Part shown: one piece after another, positions 23,671 through 33,898 of the stretch | How positions within the stretch are numbered: position 1 is the stretch's first letter | Layout: each line of letters opens with the position of its first letter | From: Sulfurospirillum sp. | GTDB taxonomy: Bacteria > Campylobacterota > Campylobacteria > Campylobacterales > Sulfurospirillaceae | Assembly: GCA_014859685.1 (NCBI GenBank) | Contig: JACUTU010000001.1 | Location: 62,001 to 126,000 of the forward strand | Reading direction: 5' to 3' | DNA: 64,000 bases | The notes under the pieces: model-generated | Database searches by the model: none | Told to the model about the DNA's origin: nothing | The model's input: only the letters and a program-made list of their open reading frames with translations | Program-made: the position numbers and the translations under genes

Positions 23671-26634
23671 TTATATTTTCCTCTTTCGCAAATACTCCAA
23701 CACAGCTATGATGATATCATCATCGTCTTTACTACGAGCTTTGATAAGTGTTTTGGTTTCATTTTGCTCTTTGATAGTAATGTTTTGTCCATAATTTGAA
23801 ATAAAGACAACATCGTTAATGGAGGCTAAGATTTTGATCGTGATAAGATCTAAAAATTGTTTTGTTTGCACATCAAGTTTTCCAAAACGATCAACCATCT
23901 CTTCTTCTATTTCTAAAACTTCAGCTACACTCACGCAATGCGAGAGCCGTCTGTAAAGTTCAAGTCGTACGCGGTCTTCATGGATCAAATCTGCATTGAG
24001 ATATGCGCTTATAGAAAGTTTTATATCTACTTCTTTTTTCTTGATAGGCGTTTGATTTAAAAGTGTAGCGATGGCATCTTCGAGCATTTTTAGATACAGT
24101 GAATAGCCGATATTTTTGATGTGTCCACTCTGCGCTTCACCTATGAGATTGCCTCCACCACGGATTTCAAGGTCATGATACGCCAACACCGCTCCACTGC
24201 CTAGATAGGAGTTGGACTCAAGTGCGATGAGCCGTTTTCTTGACGCAACGCTTAAATTTTCTTTGTCTTTGACTAAAAAGTAGCAATACCCTTGCCGTTT
24301 TCCTCGACCTACTCGACCTCTGATTTGGTGTAAATCTGCCATGCCGAAATTTTCACTGCCATCAACAATGATCGTATTGACATTTGGGATATGGATACCA
24401 GATTCGATAATGGAAGTCGAGAGCAAGATATCGTACTCTTTATTTTCAAATTTCATCATCTCCTCTTCGGTGACTTGTGCGTTTATTTTTGAGTGTAGTG
24501 AAAGGATTTTTATCTGTGGTAAGAGTCTTTGGAGTTGTGCTTTTTTGATCTCAATACTTGCTATGCGGTTGTGGACAAAAAAGACTTGCCCTCCGCGTCT
24601 AAGTTCTCTCATAATCACTTCTTTGAGCAATTTTTCATCATAATCTTTGACAAAAGTGCGCAAATCTTGTCTATCGCTAGGCGGAGTAAGTATCTGCGAA
24701 TACTGCTTAATGGAACTGAGCGCCATGTTGAGGCTTCTAGGAATTGGAGTTGCGCTCATGGAGAGAATATGGACATTTTCTCGCATCTGTTTGAGTTTCT
24801 CTTTTTGCTTGACACCAAATTTATGCTCCTCATCAACCACAATTAAAGCCGGATTTCCTAGCTCTACGCTCAACAGTGAATGTGTTCCCACGCATACAAG
24901 TAATTTTCCCTCACGCAAGTCGTGTAAAATAGTTGATTTTTGTTTCGCGCTTGTGAAGCGATCGAGTTTTTCTACACGGATACCATAGGGTTTCATTCGA
25001 GTGTATAGGGATTTGTAGTGTTGTGTACACAGCAGTGTTGTGGGTGCCATCATAATGCTTTGATAGCCATTGAGTGCGCTTAAAAATATCGCATTCATTG
25101 CCACTTCTGTCTTGCCAAAACCCACATCGCCACTTAGTAATCTATCCATCATTTGACCAGAACCAAGATCAGTAAAGATCTCTTCGATACATTTTATCTG
25201 ATCATCTGTGTAGGTAAAACCTGCATCTTGTTGAAATGCAGCGATTTGTGGCTTTACATGTAAGACATTTGCCCTAATCATCTCTCTTGCTGCTGCTGTT
25301 TTTACAATCTGTGCGGCTATCTCAAAAAGTTTCTCTCTCGTTTTGGCTTTGAGTTTTTGAAAACTTCCCTTGCCAAGCTTATCAACAACCGCCAAATGAC
25401 CGCCCTCGCCGATGTAGCGATCAATCATATGGAGATTTTCAACAGGCAATAAAAGCCTATCTTCTCCAAGATAAGCAATGACTACAAAATCTCTTGTTGC
25501 ACCTAGTACGGTTGTATTTTGTAAGCCTTGAAAAATCCCGATACCATAATTTTCATGCACAACATAATCACCTATGTTGAGTTCATCAAGTATCATATTG
25601 GAGCGTTTGCGTTTTTTTCTTTTTTGCTCTTTGTTTAAAGAGAGAATAATCTGTTTTTCACTGATAAGATTAACTATCAACTCGCTTTGTACAAAAGGCA
25701 TATGCACATCTAAGCCCTGCTGGCGAAGAAGAATCTCATTTTTTGCAAGAAGGGTAATTTTTTTATTTTTGTGAAAATCAAGAAAATTTTTCACCGAAGC
25801 AATTTCAAGCGTTTTATATATTTTGGCTTCAGGAATCATCTTAAGTGTGTGAAGTTTTTGTGCAATTTGCGGATCAAAGAGTGTAATTTCGTCCATATCT
25901 TCGTGAAAAGCGTGCAATTTTTTAATATTAAAAACTTCAAAATAATCATCACAAAATTCCCGAACCGCCCAAAGTCCAAGAGAATTCATATCTTTGATAA
26001 AACTATCTGTTTGTATCTCTTCTAAACTTTTTTGTGCTATTTGGCTTGTTTTGATATCTAAAGCAAAGAGTGCTGGTGGAATGATAAGTTTTTCTAACTC
26101 TTGCGGTTGGCTTTTTTGTGTTTGTGGATCAAAAACTCTTAAGCTCTCAATCGTGTCATCAAAAAAGGAGATCCGAAAAGCATCTTGTGTATTGATCGGA
26201 AATATATCAATTATATCGCCCCTAAAAGAGACTTCGCCTTCAACTTGCACCACATCAGCAACGCAATATCCCCATTGCAAAAGGGTTTCTTTGAATTCAT
26301 GCAAAGCAACTGTTTCACCAAATTCAAGCGTGATTGTCTGAAAAAAACTTTTTGGAGGAAGCGGGCTAAAGAGTGTATGCAACGGAGCGATGAGAACTTT
26401 TTTAGACTTTGGATCCCCATAATATGCTCTGAGCGTGGTGTTTAGAGCATAAATCTCCTCTTTGTAAGGGAGCAAATCTTCTCCAAAAGAGGCTCGAAGA
26501 TCTGGGAGTATATAGGCGTTTCTGCCTGCAAAAACTATCGCATCACGAACCCGTTTGGCTTCTTTATCATTGGCAACACAGAGCAGGTTTGTATCTGTTT
26601 GTGTTTGAAAATATTCATAACAAGCTGCTTGCAA
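23671..26634 (-). CDS. mfd: Transcription-repair coupling factor
   Basis: 987 residues, shorter than E. coli Mfd (1148) but usual for this phylum. Mfd is a DNA translocase that removes stalled RNA polymerase and recruits UvrA. Domains in order: the UvrB-like N-terminal part (about 1-300), the RNA polymerase interaction domain with LDELNIGDYVVHENYGIGIF (about 345-410), the RecG-like helicase with SGDVGFGKTEVAMN (Walker A near 505), VVDEEHKFGVKQKE, SMSATPIPRSL and RGRVGRGKRQGYCYF, and the C-terminal TRCF domain. It sits between bactofilin and DUF815. uvrB is elsewhere in this window (53542-55518). Confidence 0.95.
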   Translation of the reverse strand: MQAACYEYFQTQTDTNLLCVANDKEAKRVRDAIVFAGRNAYILPDLRASFGEDLLPYKEEIYALNTTLRAYYGDPKSKKVLIAPLHTLFSPLPPKSFFQTITLEFGETVALHEFKETLLQWGYCVADVVQVEGEVSFRGDIIDIFPINTQDAFRISFFDDTIESLRVFDPQTQKSQPQELEKLIIPPALFALDIKTSQIAQKSLEEIQTDSFIKDMNSLGLWAVREFCDDYFEVFNIKKLHAFHEDMDEITLFDPQIAQKLHTLKMIPEAKIYKTLEIASVKNFLDFHKNKKITLLAKNEILLRQQGLDVHMPFVQSELIVNLISEKQIILSLNKEQKRKKRKRSNMILDELNIGDYVVHENYGIGIFQGLQNTTVLGATRDFVVIAYLGEDRLLLPVENLHMIDRYIGEGGHLAVVDKLGKGSFQKLKAKTREKLFEIAAQIVKTAAAREMIRANVLHVKPQIAAFQQDAGFTYTDDQIKCIEEIFTDLGSGQMMDRLLSGDVGFGKTEVAMNAIFLSALNGYQSIMMAPTTLLCTQHYKSLYTRMKPYGIRVEKLDRFTSAKQKSTILHDLREGKLLVCVGTHSLLSVELGNPALIVVDEEHKFGVKQKEKLKQMRENVHILSMSATPIPRSLNMALSSIKQYSQILTPPSDRQDLRTFVKDYDEKLLKEVIMRELRRGGQVFFVHNRIASIEIKKAQLQRLLPQIKILSLHSKINAQVTEEEMMKFENKEYDILLSTSIIESGIHIPNVNTIIVDGSENFGMADLHQIRGRVGRGKRQGYCYFLVKDKENLSVASRKRLIALESNSYLGSGAVLAYHDLEIRGGGNLIGEAQSGHIKNIGYSLYLKMLEDAIATLLNQTPIKKKEVDIKLSISAYLNADLIHEDRVRLELYRRLSHCVSVAEVLEIEEEMVDRFGKLDVQTKQFLDLITIKILASINDVVFISNYGQNITIKEQNETKTLIKARSKDDDDIIIAVLEYLRKRKI

Positions 26635-27039
26635 TTATTTTGAATCCTCTGCTTTCTTGTGAGTTATTTGCTGTGTTTTTGGTATGTCCTCTTTGATCTT
26701 GCTTTCACCCTCAAAATGTGCTTTTGCTTCGATCATCAACTCTTTGCTCAACACTTTGCCTAAAAAAGTGCCACCCTCTAAAACCTCTACACTATCGCAC
26801 TGTGCTTCTCCCTCAAATATTCCATTTATGATCAATTTAATTGCTACGATTTGTCCATTTATCTTGCCATTTTTGCCTATTGTGATGATGCTTTGTGAGT
26901 GGATTTGTCCTGTTACTTCACCATCTACATGTAGCCTTGAAGCAAAATTAAAAACACCATCTATTTTTGCTCCACCTGCTATGATGGTTGTTTCTGAGCT
27001 TGAAACTGTGCGTTGATTGTCTTTATTAAAGATTGCCAT
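26635..27039 (-). CDS. Bactofilin
   Basis: 134 residues. The middle is a run of short beta-helix repeats (IIAGGAKIDGVFNFASRLHV, GEVTGQIHSQSIITIGKNGK, INGQIVAIKLIINGIFEGEA) typical of bactofilins (DUF583), polymerising cytoskeletal proteins; the H. pylori homologue CcmA sets helical cell shape together with M23 peptidases. The gene overlaps the upstream M23 peptidase gene by 61 nt and ends one base before mfd. The overlap and pairing support a shape-determining complex of peptidase and bactofilin. Confidence 0.9.
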   Translation of the reverse strand: MAIFNKDNQRTVSSSETTIIAGGAKIDGVFNFASRLHVDGEVTGQIHSQSIITIGKNGKINGQIVAIKLIINGIFEGEAQCDSVEVLEGGTFLGKVLSKELMIEAKAHFEGESKIKEDIPKTQQITHKKAEDSK

Positions 27040-27881
27040 GGGACTCTTTTCTCCTTTTTAAATATTTCTTCAAAATTATTACTATTCCATTGTGTAAAAT
27101 TCTTTGGATCAAGTGGTCTTGTAACAAATCGTAATTCATAATGCAAATGCGGACCTGTAGAGAGTCCACTACTTCCTGTGTAAGCTATGATATCACCTTT
27201 TTTGACAAATTCACCAGCTTTGAAGGGGAATTTGCTACTAAGATGTGCGTAGCTTGTTTTAAAACCAAAATTGTGATCAATGATAACTAAATTTCCAAAG
27301 CCACTGCTTTTGTGAAATCCGGCGAATTCCACAACACCATCAGCCGGCGCACTTACGGGCGTCATTATATCGGCACGCAGATCCATGCCTCTGTGAAATT
27401 CTTTTGTCTTTAAAATCGGATGAATTCTCCAGCCGAAATTTCCACTTGTTCCTTTGTTTTGCACCACATCGCCACTTGGGATATTTGAGAAAAAAAGTTT
27501 TTGCTGTGTAGTGTTAAAAGAGATATTTTCTAATCGCACATTGATTTGCTCTTCGAGTGATGACTTGATGCCGACAAGCTCTTCAATATCAGAGACTTTA
27601 TCTTTGATGGCGTCAAACTCTTCGGTTTTTTCTTTGATTTGTGATTGTAGGGCTTCATTGCTTTGTATAAGTGCAATTTGTTCTTTGGCAAATTGCACTT
27701 TTTTACCTTCAAGATCATTTACTTCTTGCATCAAAAGTGATATAAAAAATGAACCACTCACAATCAAAAAAATCACAAAAAAACTAAAATACAAAATAAA
27801 TCGTTTGATGATCTGGTGCAACAAATAGTGCTTTGAGCCATGAATATCGGTGATGGTCACGGTAAATCTATTACGCACCAT
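26979..27881 (-). CDS. M23-family peptidoglycan endopeptidase (Csd1/Csd2-like)
   Basis: 300 residues. One N-terminal membrane helix (about 30-52), a coiled coil (about 55-110), then a LytM/M23 domain with all zinc and catalytic residues: FHRGMDLRAD (H-x-x-x-D, near 165), the conserved APADGVVEFAG, and GPHLHYELRF (H-x-H, near 245). It should be anchored in the inner membrane and trim peptidoglycan crosslinks in the periplasm. Its 3' end overlaps the bactofilin gene by 61 nt, the arrangement I recall for Helicobacter csd1-ccmA, where both are needed for cell curvature. Confidence 0.88.
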   Translation of the reverse strand: MVRNRFTVTITDIHGSKHYLLHQIIKRFILYFSFFVIFLIVSGSFFISLLMQEVNDLEGKKVQFAKEQIALIQSNEALQSQIKEKTEEFDAIKDKVSDIEELVGIKSSLEEQINVRLENISFNTTQQKLFFSNIPSGDVVQNKGTSGNFGWRIHPILKTKEFHRGMDLRADIMTPVSAPADGVVEFAGFHKSSGFGNLVIIDHNFGFKTSYAHLSSKFPFKAGEFVKKGDIIAYTGSSGLSTGPHLHYELRFVTRPLDPKNFTQWNSNNFEEIFKKEKRVPWQSLIKTINAQFQAQKQPS

Positions 27882-29025
27882 ATTCCTTTAAAAATGTTGC
27901 AACAACGCTAAATGAGCCAAAAACAAGATAGTCTTCTTGCGTGTTTATGGCTGTAAAAAAACCGTAATCTATATCTAGATTTTTAAGATGATGTTCAAGT
28001 GTGGCGCTTGGTAACATGCGAGGATGGCTTACATGTAAGATCTCTACGCGTAAAATGATAGACTGCAATATCTCAAGTATGCCTACAAAATCCTTATCTT
28101 TATAAGTATTGTAAATTAAAACAACTTTTTTTCCACTAAAATGTGCTGCAAGCACTTTTGCTGCCATAATATTGTGACCGACATCTATAGTTACATTTTG
28201 TGCTATTTTTTGGCACCTCCCAAAGAGCTGTAAGCCTTCAAGCTTCGAAACATCGGGCGTAAAACCTAAAAGTGAAAAAGCACAAAAAGCACTACAAAAA
28301 TTATCATATAAAAATGCTGGATAATTGTGCTGGTTTACATGTAAGAAAAGGGAGTTGTAAAAATCTTGCTGTAAAAAACTTGCTGCAAAGTAGAGATCTG
28401 TATGTAGTGTTTCTACTCTTTTGCGGGCAATTTCATAAACTTGTGGCTCGTATTGTTTGGCAATAATGGCATCATTCTTGATACTATTTATTTTTGTTGT
28501 GGCTATCATTTCTATGCTTGTGCCTAAAAAATCTTGATGATCATAGCCAATGGGTGTGATAATGGAGAGTTCTTTCGCAAAAACGCTTGTTGCATCATGT
28601 TCTCCGCCAAGTCCTGCCTCAAGTACGACAAATTTGCAATGACTTGAAAAAATAAGCATAGCAAGCAGTGTTGTGTATTCAAAATAGGAGAGGGCTTCCC
28701 TTTGTTCTATGGTTAAAATCTGCCAAAGTTGTGCGTGAAACTGTTCAAGAATAATATCGCTTACATCGGCACCATTGAGCCAAATGCGTTCATTGAAAGA
28801 TACGATATGGGGTGAACTATAATGTCCAACGGTTTGGCCGCTTACATGTAGTATATGTGCCAAAGCCCTACCTGTTGTTCCTTTGGCGTTTGTACCGATG
28901 ATATGAATGATTGTGGACAGGTTAAAGTGCTGCTTGATGGTTGCAAAAATCTTCGGAAATCTTTCATAATTGATTTCACTGTAATACAAAGGTTTTTGTG
29001 CCAAAAATTCATCTAATCCTTGCAT
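27871..29025 (-). CDS. folC: Dihydrofolate synthase / folylpolyglutamate synthase
   Basis: 384 residues. Mur-ligase-like enzyme that adds glutamate to dihydropteroate and to folates. P-loop IGTNAKGTTGRALAH near residue 43, HYSSPHIVSFNERI (the Omega-type loop), VLEAGLGGEHDAT (metal-binding Glu), PIGYDHQDFLGTS, and in the C-terminal domain IDVGHNIMAAK. Slightly short compared with the usual 420 residues. It overlaps the M23 gene by 11 nt. Palindrome copies at 28029 and 28335 each give Leu-His-Val; a variant lies at 28842. Confidence 0.92.
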   Translation of the reverse strand: MQGLDEFLAQKPLYYSEINYERFPKIFATIKQHFNLSTIIHIIGTNAKGTTGRALAHILHVSGQTVGHYSSPHIVSFNERIWLNGADVSDIILEQFHAQLWQILTIEQREALSYFEYTTLLAMLIFSSHCKFVVLEAGLGGEHDATSVFAKELSIITPIGYDHQDFLGTSIEMIATTKINSIKNDAIIAKQYEPQVYEIARKRVETLHTDLYFAASFLQQDFYNSLFLHVNQHNYPAFLYDNFCSAFCAFSLLGFTPDVSKLEGLQLFGRCQKIAQNVTIDVGHNIMAAKVLAAHFSGKKVVLIYNTYKDKDFVGILEILQSIILRVEILHVSHPRMLPSATLEHHLKNLDIDYGFFTAINTQEDYLVFGSFSVVATFLKEYGA

Positions 29026-29031
29026 ATGACA

Positions 29032-30576
29032 CTAAATCTTTGGCATAACTTGATTTCTACCAGCTTCCTTAGCTTTGTAGAGCATCTGATCTGCTTTTTC
29101 AATTGTTGTTTCGGTTGTGTTATTGTCGCTTCTTTGTGCAACGCCACAACTTACATTGACAACTATTCGTTCATTTTTGTAAAGAAACTTATAGTTTTCA
29201 ATGATAGTGCGGATCTTTTCAGCAAAATGTACACCCGCTTGCAGATCAACTCCTGGTAAGATAACTAAAAATTCTTCACCACCGTATCTACCAACAAAAT
29301 CTGCTTGACGGATATATTTTCTCAGTATTTTGCCAAAAGCAGAAAGTATCACATCGCCAGCATCATGGCCATAAGTATCATTAATGACTTTGAAATGATC
29401 TATGTCTAAAAAGCACAGTGTATAATCAATTTTGTAACGAGAATAAGCTTCTTCAGCTCGTTTTAATTCATCGTTTAAAGCTCTTTTAGTCGCAACATTG
29501 GTGAGAAAGTCTTCTTTGCTCTCTTTTTTTGCCACGAGTAAAGCGGTTTCTAGCTGGTGTACTTTTTCGTGTAGTTTGCTAATGGTTTGTTGATTTTCAC
29601 TCATTTTTATACTGAGATTTTTTGTCTCAAACTCAAGTGAGGTGGCGATGTGCATAAGCTTTTGTTGGATTGATTCAAAACTGTCTTGAGAAAAATTAAG
29701 TGCGCTGAGATCTTTTTTAATACTACAAACCTGTTCATGGCTCATATTGCTATTTTGCATGAGAGCAAGAACTCTTTTGTTGATCTCATCGAGGAGTTTA
29801 TCAAGCGTCGAGATTCTTTTTTTTACCTCAGCTCTATCGAGTTCTATTCTCTTTTTAATGAAGTTTTTAATCTCTTGTTGCATCGCTGGAGAAGCAAGTG
29901 ATTGGGGAGAGTTGCGTAATTCGTAGCTGATAGTTGCAAGCTCATCATTCATACTTGAAGCAATTGAGGGTGAAAGCGTGGCTATCACAAGTGGTGCTAT
30001 GCTGTCATAAACCTCTTGATCTTCCTCTTTTGAGAGTAAAGCGTAGATGTCAAGCACCATTTTTTCAAGATCTTCTTTGTTTATCTTGCCATATCTGTCG
30101 AGTTTTTTTAAAAAGTCACTATTGTAAGCAGTGATGAAATCAAACCATTTTTCTTTTATAAGTTCTATTGATTTGAGGTCATGTTTGTTTTCAAGTCGAT
30201 CAAGTGCCGCATTGGCAAGAGTAGTTGCTTTTTTGTTGTGCAAAAGTGTGATAGCTTGTAATACCCTTTTTGATAAAAGTAGCAATTCGCTGATAAGTTG
30301 TTCTGAATCGCCTTCGTGCATACGGTTGAGTCTAGAGATAAAAAACACCAAAAGTTCATCGATGGTAGCGATATTTTTACTCTTGGCTTCACTTTGTAAT
30401 TTTGAGTCAAGTTTTTGAATATACTTGGAAAGCTTTTGGCAATCTTCTACAAGCACACCTTTACTTTTTGCGATGGAACAAAAAGTATTTTGGTAATTAT
30501 CGGGCGTAAAAGTAAGATGTTCTGTTCGAAGCTTTTCAAAACTCTCTTTAATTATTTCATTGATTGTGCTTGCCAT
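29032..30576 (-). CDS. Diguanylate cyclase with long helical N-terminal region
   Basis: 514 residues. The C-terminal GGDEF domain (about 350-512) has the active site GRYGGEEFL near residue 437 and an intact inhibitory I-site R-Q-A-D five residues before it, so it should make c-di-GMP from GTP under product inhibition. The first 330 residues are predicted helices without membrane segments, with a coiled coil near 225-345 (IELDRAEVKKRISTLDKLLD); no known sensor domain is recognised. This layout is common in Campylobacterota. The gene overlaps lptE by 20 nt and precedes folC by 6 nt. Confidence 0.88.
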   Translation of the reverse strand: MASTINEIIKESFEKLRTEHLTFTPDNYQNTFCSIAKSKGVLVEDCQKLSKYIQKLDSKLQSEAKSKNIATIDELLVFFISRLNRMHEGDSEQLISELLLLSKRVLQAITLLHNKKATTLANAALDRLENKHDLKSIELIKEKWFDFITAYNSDFLKKLDRYGKINKEDLEKMVLDIYALLSKEEDQEVYDSIAPLVIATLSPSIASSMNDELATISYELRNSPQSLASPAMQQEIKNFIKKRIELDRAEVKKRISTLDKLLDEINKRVLALMQNSNMSHEQVCSIKKDLSALNFSQDSFESIQQKLMHIATSLEFETKNLSIKMSENQQTISKLHEKVHQLETALLVAKKESKEDFLTNVATKRALNDELKRAEEAYSRYKIDYTLCFLDIDHFKVINDTYGHDAGDVILSAFGKILRKYIRQADFVGRYGGEEFLVILPGVDLQAGVHFAEKIRTIIENYKFLYKNERIVVNVSCGVAQRSDNNTTETTIEKADQMLYKAKEAGRNQVMPKI

Positions 30577-31075
30577 TTTGCATTCCTTTTATAGTTATCG
30601 CCGAGATAAATTCATTGATTGCATCAAGTGATGCGGATTTGATTGCTTCAAATCGCAAGTTATCACTGATGACGCTGTTCGCCGTGATAGGAAAATCGAA
30701 CTCACCGCTTGTGCTAAGTGTTCCTGTTTTTTTATTTTTATCACTATAACTTATGCTTAAATTTACAGTCGCTTTATAAGCTATGATATAGCCATTTTGG
30801 TCATACACGATTGGTTTGAAACTCACAGAACCAAAGCTCACATGTAACATAGAATCTGCATCTTCTTGAGCGCTTAATTTGCCATGAAAACGAGTGATAA
30901 TAGCTTCACTAATAGCATCTTTTACAATAACACTATTTTTTGGATCAAGCCTTGTTATGGAAATTTGTGGGTAAATCTTTTGTCCTAAAATATCTCTTGC
31001 GTATTGCGCACTTGGTTTGTAGCCACAGCCGATAAAGAGGGTCAATACACATAAACCCATAACGAAATTTTTCAT
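30557..31075 (-). CDS. lptE: LPS-assembly lipoprotein LptE
   Basis: 172 residues. A lipoprotein signal peptide ends LFIGCGYKPS, with the lipidated Cys at residue 17. The mature part begins GYKPSAQYA, typical of LptE, which plugs the LptD barrel and helps deliver LPS to the outer leaflet. The remaining fold (alternating strands and helices, ISITRLDPKNSVIVKDAISE) fits LptE at a usual length. It follows leuS by one base and overlaps the GGDEF gene, the order I recall from C. jejuni. lptD is not in view. Confidence 0.82.
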   Translation of the reverse strand: MKNFVMGLCVLTLFIGCGYKPSAQYARDILGQKIYPQISITRLDPKNSVIVKDAISEAIITRFHGKLSAQEDADSMLHVSFGSVSFKPIVYDQNGYIIAYKATVNLSISYSDKNKKTGTLSTSGEFDFPITANSVISDNLRFEAIKSASLDAINEFISAITIKGMQNGKHNQ

Positions 31076-31076
31076 A

Positions 31077-33530
31077 TTATTTGACTACCAAATTGACGAG
31101 TTTATTTGGCACGAAGATCTCTTTTATGAGCGTTTGATCAACAAGCCATTTGGCACATTCCTCTTTCGCATATGCAAATATCTGCTCTTTTGAAGCATCT
31201 TTTGCTACACTAATCTCTGCTCTTTTTTTGCCATTGATAGTAACTGCTAAAACGACCACCGCCTCATCAAAAACTTCTTCTTGAATCTGTATCTTTGTAA
31301 AGTTTTTCAAATCAAAAAGCGAGTCGCTGAGTTCCCAACAAATATGTGGGATAATCGGCTCTAAAATATTTAAGAGTATGAAGTATCCCTCACTCCAAAC
31401 TGCTTTATCTTCTTGTACACCAAGAGCATTAAGTGCTTCCATGCATGCCGCTATAAGAGTGTTAAAAGCGTAGCCATTGGTGAAAACTTCTTGAGATTTT
31501 TTGAGTGCTTCATAGACTTTTTTGCGTGCATATTTGCTTGTATCTGGTAGTTTTGTATGATCAATTTGTGGCAAGGTGTGTACTTTGCTGACATTATTGC
31601 TGCGGTCTGCAAGTCTTTTGATAAATCTAAAAGCACCCTCAACTGCACTATCGTTCCATTCAAGCTCTTTAGCTGGAGGTGCTGCAAAAAGGATAAAAAG
31701 TCTCGCCGTATCTGCACCAAATTGTTTGATGATGGAATCAGGATCGACCGTATTGCCTTTTGATTTGCTCATCTTTGAGCCATCTTTGAGTACCATGCCT
31801 TGTGTGAGGAGATTTTCAAAGGGTTCACTTGCGTTCGTATAGCCCAAATCCCGTAAAACTTTAGTAAAAAATCGTGCATATAAAAGATGCAATATCGCAT
31901 GTTCAATGCCACCAACATATTGATCCACGCTCATCCAATAATCACTACTAGCACGATCAAACGCACTTTCTTGCCAAAGGCTAGCATCCGTTGTGTAGCG
32001 TAAAAAATACCAACTTGATTGAAAAAATGTATCCATTGTATCAGTTTCTCTTATCGCTTGTGTCTTACATGTAGGGCATATTGTATGTTTCCAAGTCGGG
32101 TGTTTTACAAGAGGATTTCCCTCTCCATCGATTACTACATCCTCAGGCAATGCCACAGGTAGATTTTCTATCGCCTCAGGTACTAAACCACAATTTGGAC
32201 AATGTATCATAGGGATTGGTGCGCCCCAATATCGCTGACGGCTGATTCCCCAATCACGGAGTTTATAGTTGATAACTTTTTTTCCTTTGCCGTATTTTTC
32301 AAAATGTGCGATAATCTGCTCTTTGGCTTGTGATGAACTAAGTCCCGTAAAAACTCCAGAATTGATCGTCACACCATAATCACAAATCGCGCAATTTCCA
32401 TCAAACTCTTTTGTATTTACAGATATACTTTGTGTGATAGATAAGCCATATTTGCTAGCAAATTCAAAATCTCGTTCATCATGTGCAGGAACTGCCATAA
32501 CAGCGCCACCACCGTATTCGATGAGAACAAAGTTTGCAACCCAGACAGGGATCTTTTTGCCAGTAAGAGGATGGATAACATTGATGCCAAGAGCTAGCCC
32601 TTCTTTTTGAGCCATAGCCCGATCTCTCGCACCTACTTGGCGCATCTGCTTTATTTTTTCAACGCTAGATGGGTCGAGTAAGTTATGTTCTATAAGATGA
32701 TTTATTATAGGATGTTCCGGAGCTAAAGCGCTATAAGTGACGCCATAGATTGTATCAGGTCTTGTAGTAAAAACGGTATATTTTTCAAATTTATGATTGA
32801 GTTTTTCTTGTGAATCCTCATCGAGTGTAAAATCAAATTCCAAGCCCTCGCTGCGTCCGATCCAATTTTCTTGCATGCTCAACACTTGAGAAGGCCAACC
32901 ATTTTTAAGTTCTTTCATATCATCCAACAAGGCTTGTGCATATGCCGTAATCTTGAGATAATACCCTGGCATTTCTCGCTGTTGGACAAGATTGTCACAT
33001 CTCCAACATTTACCATCTTCTACTTGTTCATTTGCTAAAACAGTTTGACATGTATCGCACCAATTGAGTTTTGAACTTTTTTGATACACAAGTCCTTTGT
33101 TATACATTTGGATGAAAAGATTTTGCTCATGCTTCGTGTAGAGCGGATCACTCGTTGCAAATTCTCTTGTTTTAGCAAAAGAAAGTCCAAGAGAATTGAG
33201 CTCGTTTCGCATATAGTCTATATTTTCATAAGTCCATTTTTTTGGATGCGTTTTGTTTTTTATTGCGGCATTTTCTGCTGGCATACCAAAAGAATCCCAA
33301 CCGATAGGATGGAGTACATTAAACCCTAGTTTGCGATAATTTCTTGCAATTGCATCACCTATGCTATAGTTTCTTACATGACCCATATGGATTTTACCGC
33401 TTGGATATGGAAACATACTGAGGATATACTTCTTCTCTTTGCTAAAATCATTGCTTGGTTCAAAGATACCGTTTTCGTCCCAGTATTTTTGCCATTTTTT
33501 TTCTATCTCGCGAGGGTTATAGACCATCAT
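31077..33530 (-). CDS. leuS: Leucyl-tRNA synthetase
   Basis: 817 residues, full length. Class I enzyme that charges tRNA-Leu. HIGH region [15 protein letters not shown] near residue 45, a zinc-type cluster ([20 protein letters not shown] with CWRC), the CP1 editing domain with [12 protein letters not shown] near 255 and [12 protein letters not shown] near 345, KMSKS as [15 protein letters not shown] near 590, and the C-terminal anticodon domain ending [10 protein letters not shown]. It lies 14 nt after the DUF6394 gene in the yajC-secDF cluster. A variant of the palindrome at 32065 encodes a Cys of the Zn-like knuckle region (CPTCKTQ). Confidence 0.97.
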   Translation of the reverse strand: MMVYNPREIEKKWQKYWDENGIFEPSNDFSKEKKYILSMFPYPSGKIHMGHVRNYSIGDAIARNYRKLGFNVLHPIGWDSFGMPAENAAIKNKTHPKKWTYENIDYMRNELNSLGLSFAKTREFATSDPLYTKHEQNLFIQMYNKGLVYQKSSKLNWCDTCQTVLANEQVEDGKCWRCDNLVQQREMPGYYLKITAYAQALLDDMKELKNGWPSQVLSMQENWIGRSEGLEFDFTLDEDSQEKLNHKFEKYTVFTTRPDTIYGVTYSALAPEHPIINHLIEHNLLDPSSVEKIKQMRQVGARDRAMAQKEGLALGINVIHPLTGKKIPVWVANFVLIEYGGGAVMAVPAHDERDFEFASKYGLSITQSISVNTKEFDGNCAICDYGVTINSGVFTGLSSSQAKEQIIAHFEKYGKGKKVINYKLRDWGISRQRYWGAPIPMIHCPNCGLVPEAIENLPVALPEDVVIDGEGNPLVKHPTWKHTICPTCKTQAIRETDTMDTFFQSSWYFLRYTTDASLWQESAFDRASSDYWMSVDQYVGGIEHAILHLLYARFFTKVLRDLGYTNASEPFENLLTQGMVLKDGSKMSKSKGNTVDPDSIIKQFGADTARLFILFAAPPAKELEWNDSAVEGAFRFIKRLADRSNNVSKVHTLPQIDHTKLPDTSKYARKKVYEALKKSQEVFTNGYAFNTLIAACMEALNALGVQEDKAVWSEGYFILLNILEPIIPHICWELSDSLFDLKNFTKIQIQEEVFDEAVVVLAVTINGKKRAEISVAKDASKEQIFAYAKEECAKWLVDQTLIKEIFVPNKLVNLVVK

Positions 33531-33544
33531 TTACTCCCTAAAAT

Positions 33545-33883
33545 TTAAAACTCTTCTCTTGCTTTTGATGCTTCTATCAAGACTAAAGCCAGTGAAAAAA
33601 TATTTGCCACAATCGCGCCAATCGCCAAGGCTATTGCCATTGTGTTATTTCCAGATACTTCTAAAAAAATAAAAGCAGGAATGAGATGCAAATCAGCCAC
33701 AAGAGAACTTGCAAAAAGTTCAGCTGAGAGGATGTTTTTAACCCCAATTTTCAATAGCGTTGAAACAAGATTAATGCTTGCTGCAACAAAAAGTGCAGTT
33801 CCATTTTGCTCATACAAAAAACCCACAGTTGTTGTGAGACTCATGAGTGCAAAAAAGATAAAAATTACTTTTCCCCAATCCAT
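33545..33883 (-). CDS. Small membrane protein, DUF6394-like
   Basis: 112 residues with three or four hydrophobic helices (about 5-22, 28-45, 58-78, 82-104). It resembles the DUF6394 proteins found between secF and leuS in related bacteria. Function is not known. Its position within a cluster of secretion genes suggests a membrane role, but nothing in the sequence is diagnostic. Confidence 0.62.
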   Translation of the reverse strand: MDWGKVIFIFFALMSLTTTVGFLYEQNGTALFVAASINLVSTLLKIGVKNILSAELFASSLVADLHLIPAFIFLEVSGNNTMAIALAIGAIVANIFSLALVLIEASKAREEF

Positions 33884-33898
33884 ACAAAACTCCTTAAA

